Assembly: GCA_023128855.1 (NCBI GenBank)
Contig: JAGMDE010000038.1
Location: forward strand, 1-17,210
Source of the DNA: Thermoplasmatales archaeon
Lineage (GTDB): Archaea > Thermoplasmatota > E2 > DHVEG-1
Length of the DNA: 17,210 nucleotides
Direction: 5' to 3'
The notes under the pieces are model-generated. The model was not told the origin of the DNA. It worked only from the letters and a program-made list of their open reading frames with translations, and made no database searches. Numbering within the stretch: the stretch's first letter is position 1; each line of letters opens with the position of its first letter. The position numbers were made by a program, and so were the translations under genes. Of the stretch, positions 6,442 to 12,944 are shown piece after piece.

Positions 6442-7116
6442 TTAATTTTTAGTACTTTTTCTTTTATCATTATCTTCTTTTATTTGAGGCATTACTTTTT
6501 TAACTACATATAAAAAGAAAATTAGACCATATAAAACCAATCCTGCTTGATAAAATGAAAAATATACACTTGTATAAGATCTAGTTAAATCAGCTATTAT
6601 GTTGAATGGTATTTGTAATAGAATTGCGATCAATAAATATCTCATCATTTTTCCTTTGTAAATTCCAAATCCTATATACGCACCAGTTGCTGCATGAAAT
6701 AAAATAAATCCAATTGATCCAATTCCAATTATAGATAAATAAAAATAGCTACTAGCACCAGATAAACTTCCAACTATTATTAAAAAAGGAGTAAAGGATG
6801 ATCCAAATCCTAAACCAAGTGAAAGCCCATAAATTACCGTCTCTTTTTTCAGTTGGAATCTCCCAATGTTTAAAATGATTGTTTTAAATAATTGTTCAAA
6901 AAATGCATAGAGAATTAGAAAAGCTATGACTAAAGGCTCAGCGATAATCCTTAGTCTGACTACAGCAGCTATAACTCCTAAAATAATTCCTGCAATAAAT
7001 GTTAAAAATATTAATTTGTCCTTGTAATAACTATCATAACCTTTTAAACATATAAACATTAAAAAAAGGGCAGGAATAATTCCCAAAAATAAAGCAGCTT
7101 GTATTGGAACTTCCAT
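6442..7116 (-). CDS. PrsW-like polytopic membrane protein, possible intramembrane protease relative
   Basis: A 224-residue protein with about seven to eight hydrophobic segments. Three spaced motifs recall the PrsW/CAAX-protease-like superfamily: FFEQLFKTIIL (cf. EExxK), YGLSLGLGFGSSFT (cf. the GxxxGxGFAxxEN helix) and FHAATGAYIGFGIYKG (cf. the conserved His helix). Two acidic residues usually seen in PrsW are absent: the second Glu of EExxK is Gln, and the Glu of the second motif is replaced by Ser/Phe/Thr, so catalysis is doubtful. The C-terminus is Lys-rich and cytoplasmic. Its start faces tpiA across 76 bases; it lies 49 bases before the next minus-strand membrane gene and may be cotranscribed with it. 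The superfamily assignment is tentative. Confidence 0.7.
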   Translation of the reverse strand: MEVPIQAALFLGIIPALFLMFICLKGYDSYYKDKLIFLTFIAGIILGVIAAVVRLRIIAEPLVIAFLILYAFFEQLFKTIILNIGRFQLKKETVIYGLSLGLGFGSSFTPFLIIVGSLSGASSYFYLSIIGIGSIGFILFHAATGAYIGFGIYKGKMMRYLLIAILLQIPFNIIADLTRSYTSVYFSFYQAGLVLYGLIFFLYVVKKVMPQIKEDNDKRKSTKN

Positions 7117-7142
7117 TTATAATCCAGCAAGGATAGAGAAGA

Positions 7143-7152
7143 ATATATTAAA
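7143..7152 (+). promoter_or_regulatory. TATA-box candidate for tpiA
   Basis: ATATATTAAA lies 41-50 bases before the tpiA ATG in the short divergent intergenic region, which fits a transcription start near 7172-7178 and a short leader containing the GGAGTGA site. Confidence 0.5.
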
Positions 7153-7192
7153 GGTCATCGATTACCATTATTTTATTTGAGGAGTGAAGACA

Positions 7193-7864
7193 ATGCTAAA
7201 AACACCGACTATTGTTCTAAATGTTAAAACATATGCTGAAGCAACTGGTAATGAGGCATTAGACATTGCAATTTTGATGGACAAAATTTCAAAAGAAACA
7301 GGTGCTAGTATGGCTATTTCTGTACAAGCAACTGATATAACTTTATGCGCAGAAAAGGTTTCAATTCCTGTCTGGGCTGAGCATATTGATCCAATAAAAC
7401 CTGGCAGTCATACTGGATGGACTTTACCGGAAGCAGTTAAAACTGCTAAGGCGGTTGGCACTCTAATTAATCATAGTGAACATAGATTAAAACTTGCAGA
7501 TATTGATGTCTGTGTCACTCGTGCAAAAGAACTTGGTTTAGATCATATAGTCTGCTCAAATAATGTTTCAACCTCAAAGGCAATTGCAGCATTATCACCA
7601 AATTTTGTAGCTGTAGAACCACCAGAACTTATTGGAGGAGATATATCTGTTACAACAGCCGATCCAGGTATAATAAGTAATAGTGTAGCAGCAGTACAAG
7701 ATGTTGATAAAAATGTAAAAGTTCTATGTGGCGCAGGAGTAAAAAACGGTAAAGATGTTGCAAAAGCTATAGAACTTGGTGCCGATGGAGTTTTATTAGC
7801 TAGCGGTATAGTTAAAGCAAAAGATAAAGAAAGCGTTATACGTGATCTTGCATCTGGACTTTAA
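7193..7864 (+). CDS. tpiA: Triosephosphate isomerase, archaeal type
   Basis: Interconverts glyceraldehyde 3-phosphate and dihydroxyacetone phosphate in glycolysis and gluconeogenesis. The 223-residue length is typical of archaeal TPI, which is shorter than the roughly 250-residue bacterial form. Catalytic residues are visible: Asn10 and Lys12 (VLNVKTYAE), His94 (LINHSEHR) and Glu142 (VAVEPPELIGG). The phosphate-binding turns VLCGAGVKNGKD and ADGVLLASGIVKA follow. A GTG nine bases upstream is in frame, but GGAGTGA (7181-7187) places the ATG at 7193 at a spacing of five. It probably acts with the nearby transaldolase gene in sugar-phosphate metabolism, though the AbrB-type gene separates them on the other strand. 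Confidence 0.96.
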   Translation: MLKTPTIVLNVKTYAEATGNEALDIAILMDKISKETGASMAISVQATDITLCAEKVSIPVWAEHIDPIKPGSHTGWTLPEAVKTAKAVGTLINHSEHRLKLADIDVCVTRAKELGLDHIVCSNNVSTSKAIAALSPNFVAVEPPELIGGDISVTTADPGIISNSVAAVQDVDKNVKVLCGAGVKNGKDVAKAIELGADGVLLASGIVKAKDKESVIRDLASGL

Positions 7865-7896
7865 TTTAAAGAAAGACAGAGACGAGGGGGGGGAAT

Positions 7897-8127
7897 TCAT
7901 TTTTTTAGTTTTCTAATTTTAAACTCACCGATTCCTGTAGGAATTATTTCTATCTCATCTCCATCATTGATATCATGAGCCTTCGCTAATTGACTAGGAA
8001 TTGTCAATACTAGGCTACTTCCTACCACTCGGGCCTTACGAGTTAGAGGCATATCCCATCCACCACAGACCTGTAATGTATACTTGAATATATATATGTT
8101 TTGATTTTTTGAAATATATCCAAACAT
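7897..8127 (-). CDS. AbrB/SpoVT-type DNA-binding protein
   Basis: A swapped-hairpin AbrB domain: MPLTRKARVVGSSLVLTIPS, then LAKAHDINDGDEIEIIPTG and FKIRKLKK. Archaeal members act as transcription regulators or antitoxins. Two starts are plausible. ATG 8127 follows AAGGAGTGA at a spacing of five and gives 76 residues, with a 25-residue extension of no recognisable domain. ATG 8052 gives a 51-residue protein starting right at the AbrB domain, preceded by GGTGG at a spacing of seven and by a strong TATA candidate at 8088-8101. I list the longer form because of its ribosome binding site; the shorter one agrees better with the family. No toxin partner is adjacent. It converges on tpiA and diverges from the transaldolase gene, so it could regulate the latter or itself. 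Confidence 0.8.
   Translation of the reverse strand: MFGYISKNQNIYIFKYTLQVCGGWDMPLTRKARVVGSSLVLTIPSQLAKAHDINDGDEIEIIPTGIGEFKIRKLKK
8088..8101 (-). promoter_or_regulatory. Strong TATA candidate inside the 5' part of the AbrB frame
   Basis: The minus strand reads AACATATATATATT about 36-49 bases before the internal ATG at 8052, an ideal position for a promoter of a 51-residue short form. It lies within the coding sequence of the longer form. Confidence 0.4.
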
Positions 8128-8224
8128 ATCTATCACTCCTTAAAATTTTTATTCTCCTTATCAATTTTTTTAAACCAAAAAGTTATGAATAAAAACACGA
8201 TACCTCTGGCTGGAGCGAGGCTTT

Positions 8225-8884
8225 ATGAAAATATTTATCGACACAGCAGACCTAGATGAAATAAGAGAAATTGCATCGTGGGGAATTGTAGATGGAGTGA
8301 CAACAAATCCAACACTTGTTAAAAAAAGTGGAAGATCATTTAATGAAATAATTGAAGAAATATTCGAAATCGTTGATGGACCAATAAGTCTTGAAGTCAT
8401 AAGCGAAAAAGCAGATGACATGGTCAAAGAAGCAAAAGGTCTTGTATCAAAGGTTAATCAAAAATATAGAAAAAACGTAGCAATAAAAGTACCAATGACC
8501 CCTGAGGGGCTTAAAGCTACAAAGAAACTTAAAAAAGAAGGAATTAAAATAAATGTAACCTTAGTTTTTTCAGCAAATCAGGCTTTGCTTGCAGCCAAAG
8601 CAGGTGCAACATTTGTTAGTCCTTTTATTGGAAGGCTTGACGACATCGGTCAAGAAGGTATGCAAATAGTTGAGGAAATCGCAGAAATATTTACAAACTA
8701 TGATATTGAAACTGAGGTAATTGTTGCAAGTATTAGACACCCAATACATGTTATAGAAGCAGCAAGACTTGGTGCAGACATTGCCACAATCCCACCAGGG
8801 ATAATCAGAAAAATGGCAAAGCATTCACTAACAGATATTGGAATCAAAAGCTTCTTAAAAGACTGGGAGAAAGTAAAAAAATAA
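8225..8884 (+). CDS. tal: Transaldolase, TalC/MipB-like
   Basis: A (beta/alpha)8 Schiff-base aldolase of the short TalC/MipB family; 219 residues is normal. The family includes transaldolases (pentose phosphate pathway) and fructose-6-phosphate aldolases (FSA). Visible residues are Asp6 (FIDTAD), Asn28 (TTNPT) and the Schiff-base Lys88 (VAIKVPMT). At the two positions that separate the activities, this protein has Glu57 (ISLEVIS; Gln59 in E. coli FSA) and Phe134 (SPFIGRLDD; Tyr131 in FSA), both transaldolase-like. GGAGCGAGG lies shortly before the ATG. The gene converges with the DUF5611-like gene, with only three bases between stop codons. It probably supplies ribose or erythrose phosphates together with tpiA-linked triose phosphates. 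Confidence 0.93.
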   Translation: MKIFIDTADLDEIREIASWGIVDGVTTNPTLVKKSGRSFNEIIEEIFEIVDGPISLEVISEKADDMVKEAKGLVSKVNQKYRKNVAIKVPMTPEGLKATKKLKKEGIKINVTLVFSANQALLAAKAGATFVSPFIGRLDDIGQEGMQIVEEIAEIFTNYDIETEVIVASIRHPIHVIEAARLGADIATIPPGIIRKMAKHSLTDIGIKSFLKDWEKVKK

Positions 8885-8887
8885 TTT

Positions 8888-9175
8888 TTATTTTTTTATC
8901 TTACCAAAATCCTTTTTTCTTTCCTTAGTGCCTTTACCAGTCGCTTCAAAAAGAAATGTATTCCATTTTTTTATTACGCTGTAATCACCGCATACTTTTT
9001 TTGGAGGCTCTATACCTACAAATAAAGAACTCTTTTCTTGCCTTATGCCAATCGTACCGATACCTTCAACTTCAAACTTCATACCCGTTGTAACGTTACC
9101 TTTTGCCCCAAAATATTTTGAAACAAGTGCACCCACATCTGCGTCATGTCCTCTTTTAATCCTATATTCTCTCAT
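8888..9175 (-). CDS. DUF5611-like small archaeal protein
   Basis: A soluble 95-residue protein. The start MREYRIKRGHDADV and the C-terminal helix IKKWNTFLFEATGKGTKERK match what I recall of DUF5611, a family from Thermoplasmata and methanogens with no assigned function. The middle is beta-rich (MKFEVEGIGTIGIRQEKSSL). No ribosome binding site precedes the ATG, and an AT-rich TATA-like stretch (CTTTTATTT on the minus strand) lies about 20-30 bases upstream, so the mRNA may be leaderless. The C-terminus is strongly basic. Confidence 0.75.
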   Translation of the reverse strand: MREYRIKRGHDADVGALVSKYFGAKGNVTTGMKFEVEGIGTIGIRQEKSSLFVGIEPPKKVCGDYSVIKKWNTFLFEATGKGTKERKKDFGKIKK

Positions 9176-9224
9176 GTAAAATCAATTATTGAAATAAAAG
9201 TTTGAGATATTAATTTTTGGTTTT

Positions 9225-9722
9225 TTAGAACTGAAAAGCCTTTTCAACTGCTTCTTCAGCGCTATCCACAACAAAATAATGAGATTCTACATCTTGCATT
9301 AAGTGTCCATTAACTATTTCATCAACGCAGCCACCAGTCCCCTTTATTAGAATCAATGGTCTTTCACAAATCATTCGGTAAGATATTTCGTTAAGAGTTC
9401 CCCATCTGCCACCTATTGCAATAGTGGCATCACCTGCATTTGCTACAATGAAATTCCTGACATAACCAATAGTTGTTGGAATTGCAATATCAATAAATTC
9501 ATTTGCCTCATCTTTTGAAAATGGCATTATTCCAACTGTTATCCCATTTTCTTCTTTAGCACCCCTACAGGCTGCTCTCATTACACCACCCTGCCCTCCA
9601 CAGAGGAGAACACCTCCTCTTCGTGCAACAAGTCTACCAACCTCTTCGGCTACCTCCATAGTATAATTTGATAATAGACCATCCTCAGTGTCACTTCCAC
9701 ATACTGTAATCAGTTTCTTCAT
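9225..9722 (-). CDS. TIGR00725/LOG-like Rossmann-fold protein
   Basis: A 165-residue nucleotide-binding-fold protein of the LOG/'lysine decarboxylase-like' superfamily, closest to the TIGR00725 group. Landmarks are LITVCGSDT, the glycine-rich LLCGGQGGVMRAACRGAKE, and IAIGGRWGTLNEISYRM, which corresponds to the PGGxGTxxE motif of LOG phosphoribohydrolases with the Thr and Glu kept. LOG enzymes release cytokinin-like bases from nucleotide monophosphates; whether this subgroup does so is uncertain. No clear ribosome binding site precedes the ATG; an AT-rich element (TTTTTTATAAG on the minus strand) lies about 40 bases upstream. It is the next gene downstream of the transglutaminase-like gene, separated by a terminator. 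Confidence 0.85.
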   Translation of the reverse strand: MKKLITVCGSDTEDGLLSNYTMEVAEEVGRLVARRGGVLLCGGQGGVMRAACRGAKEENGITVGIMPFSKDEANEFIDIAIPTTIGYVRNFIVANAGDATIAIGGRWGTLNEISYRMICERPLILIKGTGGCVDEIVNGHLMQDVESHYFVVDSAEEAVEKAFQF

Positions 9723-9772
9723 GAATTACTTTATTCTTTTGGTGTTTTTAATCATTTTCTTATAAAAAATTT

Positions 9773-9803
9773 AAAAAAAGGGGATGGAGAACAAAGGTTC
9801 TCC
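9773..9803 (-). terminator. Intrinsic-like terminator after the transglutaminase-like gene
   Basis: GGAGAAC (9786-9792) and GTTCTCC (9797-9803) form a perfect 7-base stem with a 4-base loop. Read on the minus strand it is followed by ATCCCC and a run of seven T, then more T-rich sequence. It lies 24 bases after the stop codon of the minus-strand gene. Confidence 0.65.
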
Positions 9804-9826
9804 CAGATAGGTGGAGGTAGTATGTT

Positions 9827-11188
9827 TTATCTTTTTTTAGATCCCTTCCTCTTAATCTGTTGGACGAAAATTAGAGAAACTATTGCTATAATAGTAATTC
9901 CTACATATATGATTATTGGGTCATATGAATATAACCCTTGAACGATAATTCCTGCGTACAGGTCAGCTTCAGTAAATACATCATAATGGGTAGACCATCC
10001 AAGAGCAACCTCTTCGTTTTCATCTGTGAAATATACATCATTGTAATACACCCATATTTCTTCTACAGGATATGGATGATATTTCCAATAACGATAGCTT
10101 ATACCGTTTCTATTTCTAACAATCTTATTTTCTTCATCATAATAAGGACCACATGTTGGATCTAAGACCATCCATCTACCATTCTCTTTAATTTCTACCC
10201 AAGAATGCCCGCCTATTGTTCCTTGAAAATTCACCTTTCCAAGTACAACCCTTACATCTTCTGCTGGAACACCTTTTGCTCTAAGTATAGAAACCAACGT
10301 GTTAGCCTGTTCAGAACAATCACTTACTACTCTACCTGGAGCAGGATTTCTTGGATAAGTTGGGGTATTAGCTAGAAACTCGTTAGGAAAGAGCCATTTT
10401 TCCACCTTGTTATGTAATGCTTGGTCAGAGACCCAGAGCCAGTTTACCGCTAAGGAATATGCCTCCTGAGGTGTACTAATCAAATTACTTGTCCTCTGTA
10501 TTTCAGAATCAGTTGGTGTGATAAACTGCTGATACCAGGATGCTTGGCCTGGTTGAGTATCCCATTCTTCCTCCTCCATATATTCAATTAATCTTGGGAT
10601 TTCAATTACATCAAAGACGTTCTTTTTAAGCTCCATTTTCCGTATCATCTCTTCAGATTCAGCTTTAAACTCATTCTTTGTATACTCTACTAAATTTTCA
10701 AGATTCTTTGGGTCACCGATTTTTATAACTTCATAATTATTCAGGTAACTTGTTAAATCATTACTTTCTACAACGATAAAATCAAAATTATCAGATTCAA
10801 TAATTTTTTTCTTATATGACAGATTGTGATTTTTCTTTACTTGTACAATAAATTGTTCACTTTTTGTTAATTTAGGATTACGAATTTTTTCTAGTTCAAC
10901 TAGAGGCTTTGCCTCTCCTGCAAGAAGTTTAGCTTTTTTTACTTCTAAATTGTCTACATTTTTTAAAGTAACTATTTCATTATTATGAACAACAACTAAC
11001 TCATTTGCTTTCTCAGCTATTAGTGCATTGTTTTTTGATACTTCTCTATAAAATAGTGTGGTAACCTCACTTTCATCATCTCTGCGGAAAAACTTACTAT
11101 CTGCTGCTTGTACGCTACTTAGTAAAAGAAGAAATAATATTGATAGTATCAATAGCTTCTTCCATATTGTATTTCCTTTCTTTTTCAT
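9827..11188 (-). CDS. Exported, membrane-anchored transglutaminase-like protein
   Basis: A 453-residue protein with a signal peptide (Lys-rich start, hydrophobic 11-24, then VQAADS), a long polar region (30-240), a transglutaminase-like papain-fold core (about 240-350) and a C-terminal TM helix (about 424-443) followed by basic KRKGSKKR, so the catalytic part is outside. The triad is intact: Cys291 in SDCSEQANTLVSILRAKGV, His328 in GGHSWVEI and Asp343 in WMVLDPTCG. Prokaryotic members are usually cysteine proteases or peptide-crosslinking enzymes. A GTG three codons earlier is in frame, but AAAGGTGA lies five bases before the ATG at 11188. A TATA candidate (11235-11246) and the terminator at 9773-9803 suggest a single-gene transcript. 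Confidence 0.88.
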   Translation of the reverse strand: MKKKGNTIWKKLLILSILFLLLLSSVQAADSKFFRRDDESEVTTLFYREVSKNNALIAEKANELVVVHNNEIVTLKNVDNLEVKKAKLLAGEAKPLVELEKIRNPKLTKSEQFIVQVKKNHNLSYKKKIIESDNFDFIVVESNDLTSYLNNYEVIKIGDPKNLENLVEYTKNEFKAESEEMIRKMELKKNVFDVIEIPRLIEYMEEEEWDTQPGQASWYQQFITPTDSEIQRTSNLISTPQEAYSLAVNWLWVSDQALHNKVEKWLFPNEFLANTPTYPRNPAPGRVVSDCSEQANTLVSILRAKGVPAEDVRVVLGKVNFQGTIGGHSWVEIKENGRWMVLDPTCGPYYDEENKIVRNRNGISYRYWKYHPYPVEEIWVYYNDVYFTDENEEVALGWSTHYDVFTEADLYAGIIVQGLYSYDPIIIYVGITIIAIVSLIFVQQIKRKGSKKR

Positions 11189-11234
11189 GATGTTCACCTT
11201 TTATCCCATTTCTACAAAAAATATTATATCCTAT

Positions 11235-11246
11235 CTTTATATACTA
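11235..11246 (-). promoter_or_regulatory. TATA-box candidate for the transglutaminase-like gene
   Basis: The minus strand reads TAGTATATAAAG, 47-58 bases before the ATG at 11188, giving a predicted leader of about 25 bases that contains the AAAGGTGA site. Confidence 0.55.
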
Positions 11247-11375
11247 ATTTTGGAGCATTTTTTTGATTATTATATAAATAGATCGGTATTACTTTTTTAA
11301 TAAATCAACAAGTTTGCATAAGATTACTAAAAAGCATCATCAGAGGCTCTTCTGTTTTTTAATATCATTAAATTA

Positions 11376-12749
11376 CTATTCTCCAAAACCTTCTGTATCG
11401 AATGATTCATTGTAGTAACAAAGTGTTTTCCGCCCAATTTTTCTTACGTTTATTAGATCAGCTTGTCTTAAAACTTTTACATTATAATTAATAACTTGAG
11501 GTTTTTTATGCAGAATTTTTGCTATTTCCTTCTGTTTAATTCCATCATGCTTTTTAATTACTTCTAAAATTTCAGTTTGAAGTTCTGTGAGCCTGTATCT
11601 TTCTTCCTTTGGGAATCTAATGCCAGAAGGATAAAAAGCCCTGTACCTTACTCCCTCTCTCCGGGATTTTATCAATTCTGTTTTTTCAAGAACCCTAAGA
11701 TGATATGATAACGTACCATTTTTGATATCTATCCCCCTTCTAATTTGATTATAGTGAACGCCAGGATTTGTTCTAATATAACCATAAATTTGCCCACGAA
11801 CAAACTGATCTAGTACGTCTTCTTTTTGTATACGTGTGTAAAGTGGCATAAGGAGGGATAGGAACGCTAAGAATTTGTATTTGCCTGTTTCAGTGAAAGC
11901 AACTAGTCCTAAAAGGGTAGCACCTATTCCAGCTGAGGCAGTAGTAGCAATAGGTCCCTTGTATTCTTTCAGCAAAAGATATGTGTGTGATAAGTGTCCT
12001 TCATAATGAACAGTATAGTTTTTTTCAAAGGTGTACGTCATGCCAAAACAGTCGGTGATGGTAAACGTTTGAACATATGTTCCACTATGTTTATAGGTAT
12101 GAGAGATGGCTGCTCTACTAGCGTTATATGTTCCCATTGTCCCATCTCCCCAGTCAACCGAATAACTTATGATGTTTTCTTGTAATTCAGTTTTTTGTAA
12201 CTCAGTTGAAACCATTGTCACTTTATAGGCATCTAAGTTATCTATGGATTGAGAGAATTTTGCCTTTGTCATAGCATCTTCTATTGGAATCTTAACAACT
12301 TCAGGTACACCAATAATCGCACTCTGATTTTTTACACTTATTACAGCCTTGGTCCAATTAGAAAATATAGCTGTAATTTCATCAGATGCTCTTTCAACAA
12401 TAGTACTACCAACAGGAAGAACATTTGTACTTCCATTTGCTAATTTTATCCCAATGCGATCATTAGGAAGCTCTACTGCGATACTCCCCTCTGGTAATTC
12501 TCTAACATTTGTTACATTAAAATCTAATACAAAGGTGTCATTTATCCGGGTATAATCATTGATAGAAACAGTTGGTATCTCAGTAATGTCAAATGTTTTT
12601 ATTGGTTCTACTTTGTAATAAGAAGGACTCAAATTATCTGAAGGCTCCTGTCCAACAGTCAATCTTGCCGAAAAATTCAATAAAACTAACAAGAATATAA
12701 AGCAAAGTAGGAAAATAGATGAATGTTTTTTTAATTTGAAAAACTTCAT
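11376..12749 (-). CDS. Membrane-bound transcription regulator: PKD-like ectodomain plus two winged helices
   Basis: A 457-residue one-component regulator. An N-terminal signal or anchor (hydrophobic 11-30) is followed by an extracellular region with several N-x-S/T sites, containing a PKD-like domain (VDWGDGT at 198-204, HTYKHSGTYVQTFTITD at 217-233). Hydrophobic segments at about 266-285 and 291-303 come next, then two winged helix-turn-helix domains: about 313-375 (GVHYNQIRRGIDIKNGTLSY, HLRVLEKTELI) and about 385-447 (GIKQKEIAKILHKKPQVINY). Both resemble archaeal ArsR/MarR-like domains and should be cytoplasmic; the second hydrophobic stretch may be interfacial, because a full second crossing would change the side unless the N-terminal signal is cleaved. 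AGGTG lies eight bases before the ATG. Its targets are unknown; the surrounding surface-protein genes are obvious candidates. Confidence 0.88.
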   Translation of the reverse strand: MKFFKLKKHSSIFLLCFIFLLVLLNFSARLTVGQEPSDNLSPSYYKVEPIKTFDITEIPTVSINDYTRINDTFVLDFNVTNVRELPEGSIAVELPNDRIGIKLANGSTNVLPVGSTIVERASDEITAIFSNWTKAVISVKNQSAIIGVPEVVKIPIEDAMTKAKFSQSIDNLDAYKVTMVSTELQKTELQENIISYSVDWGDGTMGTYNASRAAISHTYKHSGTYVQTFTITDCFGMTYTFEKNYTVHYEGHLSHTYLLLKEYKGPIATTASAGIGATLLGLVAFTETGKYKFLAFLSLLMPLYTRIQKEDVLDQFVRGQIYGYIRTNPGVHYNQIRRGIDIKNGTLSYHLRVLEKTELIKSRREGVRYRAFYPSGIRFPKEERYRLTELQTEILEVIKKHDGIKQKEIAKILHKKPQVINYNVKVLRQADLINVRKIGRKTLCYYNESFDTEGFGE

Positions 12750-12802
12750 GAAGATTGCACCTATTATTGAATTCTTTAATTTGTCATTAAAAACTATCTA
12801 GC

Positions 12803-12814
12803 ATAAATATATTT
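12803..12814 (-). promoter_or_regulatory. TATA-box candidate for the membrane regulator gene
   Basis: The minus strand reads AAAATATATTTA about 54-65 bases before the ATG at 12749. Read the other way, the same AT-rich block sits upstream of the peptidase promoter. Confidence 0.45.
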
Positions 12815-12877
12815 TGATACAAGATTTTGATTATTTTTAGGATAAAAAAAAGTTCTTTATAAGATACCATATAAATT

Positions 12878-12893
12878 CTCTTCTCCTAAAGAG
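12878..12893. repeat. Short inverted repeat in the regulator / peptidase divergent region
   Basis: CTCTT and AAGAG flank a 6-base spacer. It lies between two TATA-like elements of the plus strand (CATATAAATT at 12868-12877 and TTTTTAAATAAG ending at 12924) and so could be an operator; five-base arms may be chance. Confidence 0.25.
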
Positions 12894-12912
12894 CAAAAAC
12901 CTGCTCCATAAT

Positions 12913-12924
12913 TTTTAAATAAGA
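12913..12924 (+). promoter_or_regulatory. TATA-box candidate for the clan-CD peptidase gene
   Basis: TTTTTAAATAAG ends about 20 bases before the ATG at 12945, which itself has no ribosome binding site (TTAATAAC precedes it). This spacing suggests a leaderless or nearly leaderless mRNA. Confidence 0.4.
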
Positions 12925-12944
12925 GTGTAACTTATATTAATAAC

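Noticed and set aside
11330..11360. C/D-box-like TGATGA with a weak hairpin (CAGAGGCTCTTCTG and T6) between the transglutaminase and regulator genes
   Set aside because: No matching D box or second box pair lies at the usual spacing, and the stem is only four clean pairs; at most a weak bidirectional terminator.
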